From NCBI GenBank assembly GCA_005779345.1, contig SXJQ01000277.1, positions 1 through 6,214 of the forward strand: a stretch of 6,214 bases of DNA. Direction: 5' to 3'. This DNA is from Actinomycetota bacterium. Its GTDB lineage: Bacteria; Actinomycetota; Acidimicrobiia; IMCC26256; PALSA-610. The notes under the pieces were generated by a model. It was not told where the DNA came from, made no database searches, and saw only the letters and a list, made by a program, of their open reading frames with translations. This document shows positions 4,602 to 6,214 of this stretch, piece by piece (the first letter of the stretch is position 1; each line of letters starts with the position of its first letter). The translations under genes were made by a program, and so were the position numbers.

Positions 4602-5987
4602 ATGCTGCGGATGGGAGGACAGGACGCGGCGTTCCTCTACGGCGAGACGCCGTCGTGGCACATGCACGTCTCGTGCCTGATGATCCTCGATCCGAGCGAC
4701 GCGCCCGAGTTCTCGTTCGAGCGGCTCCGCCAGGTCACGATCGACCGGCTCCCGTCGCTCCCGCAGTTCCGATGGAAGGTCGTCGACGTCCCCTTCGGGC
4801 TCGACCGACCCGGCTGGATCGAGGAGACCCACTTCGATCCCGACTTCCACATCCGGCGGATCGCGGTGCCGCCCGCGGGGGGCACCGAGGAGGTCGGCGA
4901 CCTCGTCGGTCGCCTCGCGAGCTACCAGATCGACCGACGCCGTCCGCTGTGGGAAATGTGGGTGATCGAAGGACTCGCCGACGGCAAGGTCGCGGTGTTG
5001 TTCAAGATCCACCACTCGATCATCGATGGTTCCACGGGCACGGGGATCGCCGAGATCATGCTCGACACCACACCCGACCCGCCGCGGCTGGTCCACGACA
5101 TCACCCGTTCGCTCGCCGATCGCCCGATCCCCGGCGTTCCCGAGATGCTCGTGAAGGGTCTCTGGAACATGTTCTTCGCGACCCCCGTGCGCGTCGCGCA
5201 GTTCACGGGCCAGACGCTCCGCCAGGGGATCGCCGCCCTCGGTGTGGTCCGACATTCACCGATGCCGTCCGCGCCCTACTCGGCACCCCGCTCCTCGCTG
5301 AACGGTCCGCTCACCCCGCGACGCTCGTTCGCGTCGGCTCGGGTCGGTATCGAACGCGTGCGGGCGATCCGACGCAAGCACGACGTCAAACTCAACGACG
5401 TCGTGCTCGCGCTCTGCGCGGGCGCGCTGCGCGAGCACCTCGCGGCACGCGGCGACCTCCCGCGGTCACCCCTGATCGCGCAGTGCCCGGTGTCGTTGCG
5501 CTCCGAAGAGGATCACGAGGTCGGCAACAAGGTCGGCTCGATGTTCGCGTCGCTCGCGACCGACATCGACGACCCGTTACAGCGGCTCCAGGCGATCCAC
5601 CAGAGCACCATGAGCGCGAAGGAGATGCAGCACGCGCTCTCCGTGCATCGGATCATGGGCCTCACCGACGCGACCCCGCCCGCGCTCGTCGGACTCGCGG
5701 CTCGCACCTACTCGGCGGCGGGCCTCGACCGGGCGGCGCCGCCACCGGTCAACCTCGTGATCTCCAACGTTCCGGGGCCGCCGGTGCCGTTGTTCATGGC
5801 CGGCGCGAAGTTGGAGGCGATGTACCCGATGGGTCCGCTGCTCTTCGACATGGGACTCAACATCACCGTGCTCTCGTACTGCGATCACATCGACTTCGGG
5901 TTCCAGGCGTGCCCCGATCTCGTGGCCGATCCGCAGGTGCTCGCCGACCGGATCGAGGCCGCGCTCGACGAGCTCGAATCCGCGTGA
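4602..5987 (+). CDS. WS/DGAT-type acyltransferase (wax ester synthase / diacylglycerol acyltransferase family)
   Basis: The 461-residue product matches the family's usual length of 450-480. It opens QDAAFLYGETPSWHMHV (7-23), the equivalent of the family's D-A-x-FL...MHV start. PLWEMWVIEGL (115-125) precedes the catalytic motif HHSIIDG (137-143), the HHxxxDG signature in which the second histidine is the general base. LNDVVLALCAGALREHL (264-280), the GNKVGSM motif (308-314) and NLVISNVPGP (384-393) are further conserved blocks. Members esterify acyl-CoA to diacylglycerol or fatty alcohols at the membrane or lipid-droplet surface, producing triacylglycerol or wax esters for storage; some actinobacterial paralogues act on other lipids or have low activity. 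Actinobacterial genomes often carry several copies, so which substrate this one uses is open. ATG 4602 was chosen because the family N-terminus starts just after it and a -10 element lies just before it; an earlier in-frame start at 4551 would add 17 non-conserved residues. Confidence 0.95.
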   Translation: MLRMGGQDAAFLYGETPSWHMHVSCLMILDPSDAPEFSFERLRQVTIDRLPSLPQFRWKVVDVPFGLDRPGWIEETHFDPDFHIRRIAVPPAGGTEEVGDLVGRLASYQIDRRRPLWEMWVIEGLADGKVAVLFKIHHSIIDGSTGTGIAEIMLDTTPDPPRLVHDITRSLADRPIPGVPEMLVKGLWNMFFATPVRVAQFTGQTLRQGIAALGVVRHSPMPSAPYSAPRSSLNGPLTPRRSFASARVGIERVRAIRRKHDVKLNDVVLALCAGALREHLAARGDLPRSPLIAQCPVSLRSEEDHEVGNKVGSMFASLATDIDDPLQRLQAIHQSTMSAKEMQHALSVHRIMGLTDATPPALVGLAARTYSAAGLDRAAPPPVNLVISNVPGPPVPLFMAGAKLEAMYPMGPLLFDMGLNITVLSYCDHIDFGFQACPDLVADPQVLADRIEAALDELESA

Positions 5988-6003
5988 CGGCGCCGCGCTC
6001 GGC

Positions 6004-6018
6004 ACCGGCCACGCCGGT
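6004..6018. other. Short hairpin (6-bp stem, 3-nt loop) between the WS/DGAT and YhhN-like genes
   Basis: ACCGGC (6004-6009), loop CAC, GCCGGT (6013-6018) is a perfect inverted repeat 16 bp after the WS/DGAT stop and 10 bp before the next -10 element. It could end or attenuate the upstream transcript or bind a regulator. No T-run follows, so it is not a standard intrinsic terminator. Confidence 0.35.
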
Positions 6019-6028
6019 ATCGCTGGGC

Positions 6029-6034
6029 TAGCGT
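6029..6034 (+). promoter_or_regulatory. Candidate -10 element (TAGCGT) for the YhhN-like gene
   Basis: TAGCGT lies 9 nt before GTG 6044 with no Shine-Dalgarno sequence between, implying a leader of only about 2-3 nt. Spacing is slightly longer than at the other genes, so this is a little less certain. Confidence 0.45.
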
Positions 6035-6043
6035 CACGCCCTC

Positions 6044-6214
6044 GTGACGACTGCGGCAGCGATCTTGCTCGCTTTGACCGGGCTCTTCGCCGTCGGCGAC
6101 TGGGTTTCGCGCGTCCGCGACGACCGTCGCCTCGAGTACGTCTGCAAGCCCGCGACGCTGCTCCTGCTGACCGCGGTCGCGGTCGCGATCGAACCGGAGT
6201 CGACCGCGATGCGC
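6044..6214 (+). CDS. YhhN/TMEM86-like membrane protein (putative lysoplasmalogenase), 5' part only
   Basis: From GTG 6044 the frame stays open to the window edge, giving 57 residues of a protein usually about 210-230 long. A first membrane segment (about 4-18, AAAILLALTGLFAVG) is followed by DW (19-20), a short charged loop and RRLEYVCKPATLLLLTAVAVAI (28-49), which holds the family's characteristic Y-x-x-KP-x-T motif at the start of the second membrane helix. The family consists of multi-helix inner-membrane proteins; characterised members (TMEM86B and a Legionella homologue) hydrolyse the vinyl-ether bond of lysoplasmalogens, but most bacterial members are untested. It follows the WS/DGAT gene by 56 bp in the same direction, and a candidate promoter of its own lies in the gap. 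The call rests on a short fragment. Confidence 0.82.
   Translation, partial: MTTAAAILLALTGLFAVGDWVSRVRDDRRLEYVCKPATLLLLTAVAVAIEPESTAMR

Noticed and set aside
3418..4680. 420-codon plus-strand open frame opposite the hydrolase gene
   Set aside because: Arg-rich, no domain, and it would overlap the start of the WS/DGAT gene; the minus-strand reading has a GVSLGG nucleophile elbow.
4655..6031. 458-codon plus-strand open frame overlapping WS/DGAT in another frame
   Set aside because: Arg/Pro/Ala-rich frame-shadow composition; the HHxxxDG-containing frame is the real gene.

Overview
The window is very GC-rich with compact, mostly enzyme-coding genes and codons strongly biased to G/C at the third position. 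It looks like chromosomal DNA of a high-GC actinobacterium. The gene content (WS/DGAT acyltransferase, ACAD10/11-like acyl-CoA dehydrogenase, family III CoA transferase) and the many apparently leaderless starts would suit an Acidimicrobiia- or Mycobacteriales-type lineage, but the lineage is inference. I see no rRNA, tRNA, CRISPR array, insertion sequence or phage gene.

Layout from left to right. The 5' part of an acyl-CoA dehydrogenase gene runs off the left edge on the minus strand (1-425). A 126-bp divergent intergenic region follows, holding a 14-bp perfect palindrome, a GC-rich tandem repeat and two opposed -10-like elements. Next on the plus strand come a secreted lipoprotein with two META (HslJ-like) domains (552-1487) and a CaiB/BaiF family III CoA transferase (1585-2796). 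The CoA transferase converges, with only 3 bp between stop codons, on a minus-strand two-gene operon: an alpha/beta hydrolase (3349-4512) followed by a VOC/glyoxalase-fold protein (2800-3327). An 89-bp divergent promoter region separates the hydrolase from a plus-strand WS/DGAT-type acyltransferase (4602-5987). The window ends inside a YhhN/TMEM86-like membrane protein (6044-6214, cut by the right edge).

Functionally most genes touch acyl or lipid chemistry: acyl-CoA oxidation, CoA transfer between acids, neutral-lipid synthesis, and possibly ether-lipid (lysoplasmalogen) turnover. They occupy several transcription units on both strands, so this is a loose lipid-metabolism neighbourhood rather than one operon. 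No known defence, secretion or biosynthetic system is visible.

The most consistent non-coding signal concerns gene starts. Every transcription-unit start is preceded by a TANNNT hexamer (TAGCGT three times, plus TAGGGT, TACCGT and TAGGTT). In five of six cases it ends 6-9 nt before the start codon with no Shine-Dalgarno sequence, which is the pattern of leaderless transcripts. The two genes with a good Shine-Dalgarno sequence are the one whose hexamer lies further upstream (acyl-CoA dehydrogenase) and the one internal to an operon (VOC protein). I used this pattern to choose several start codons.
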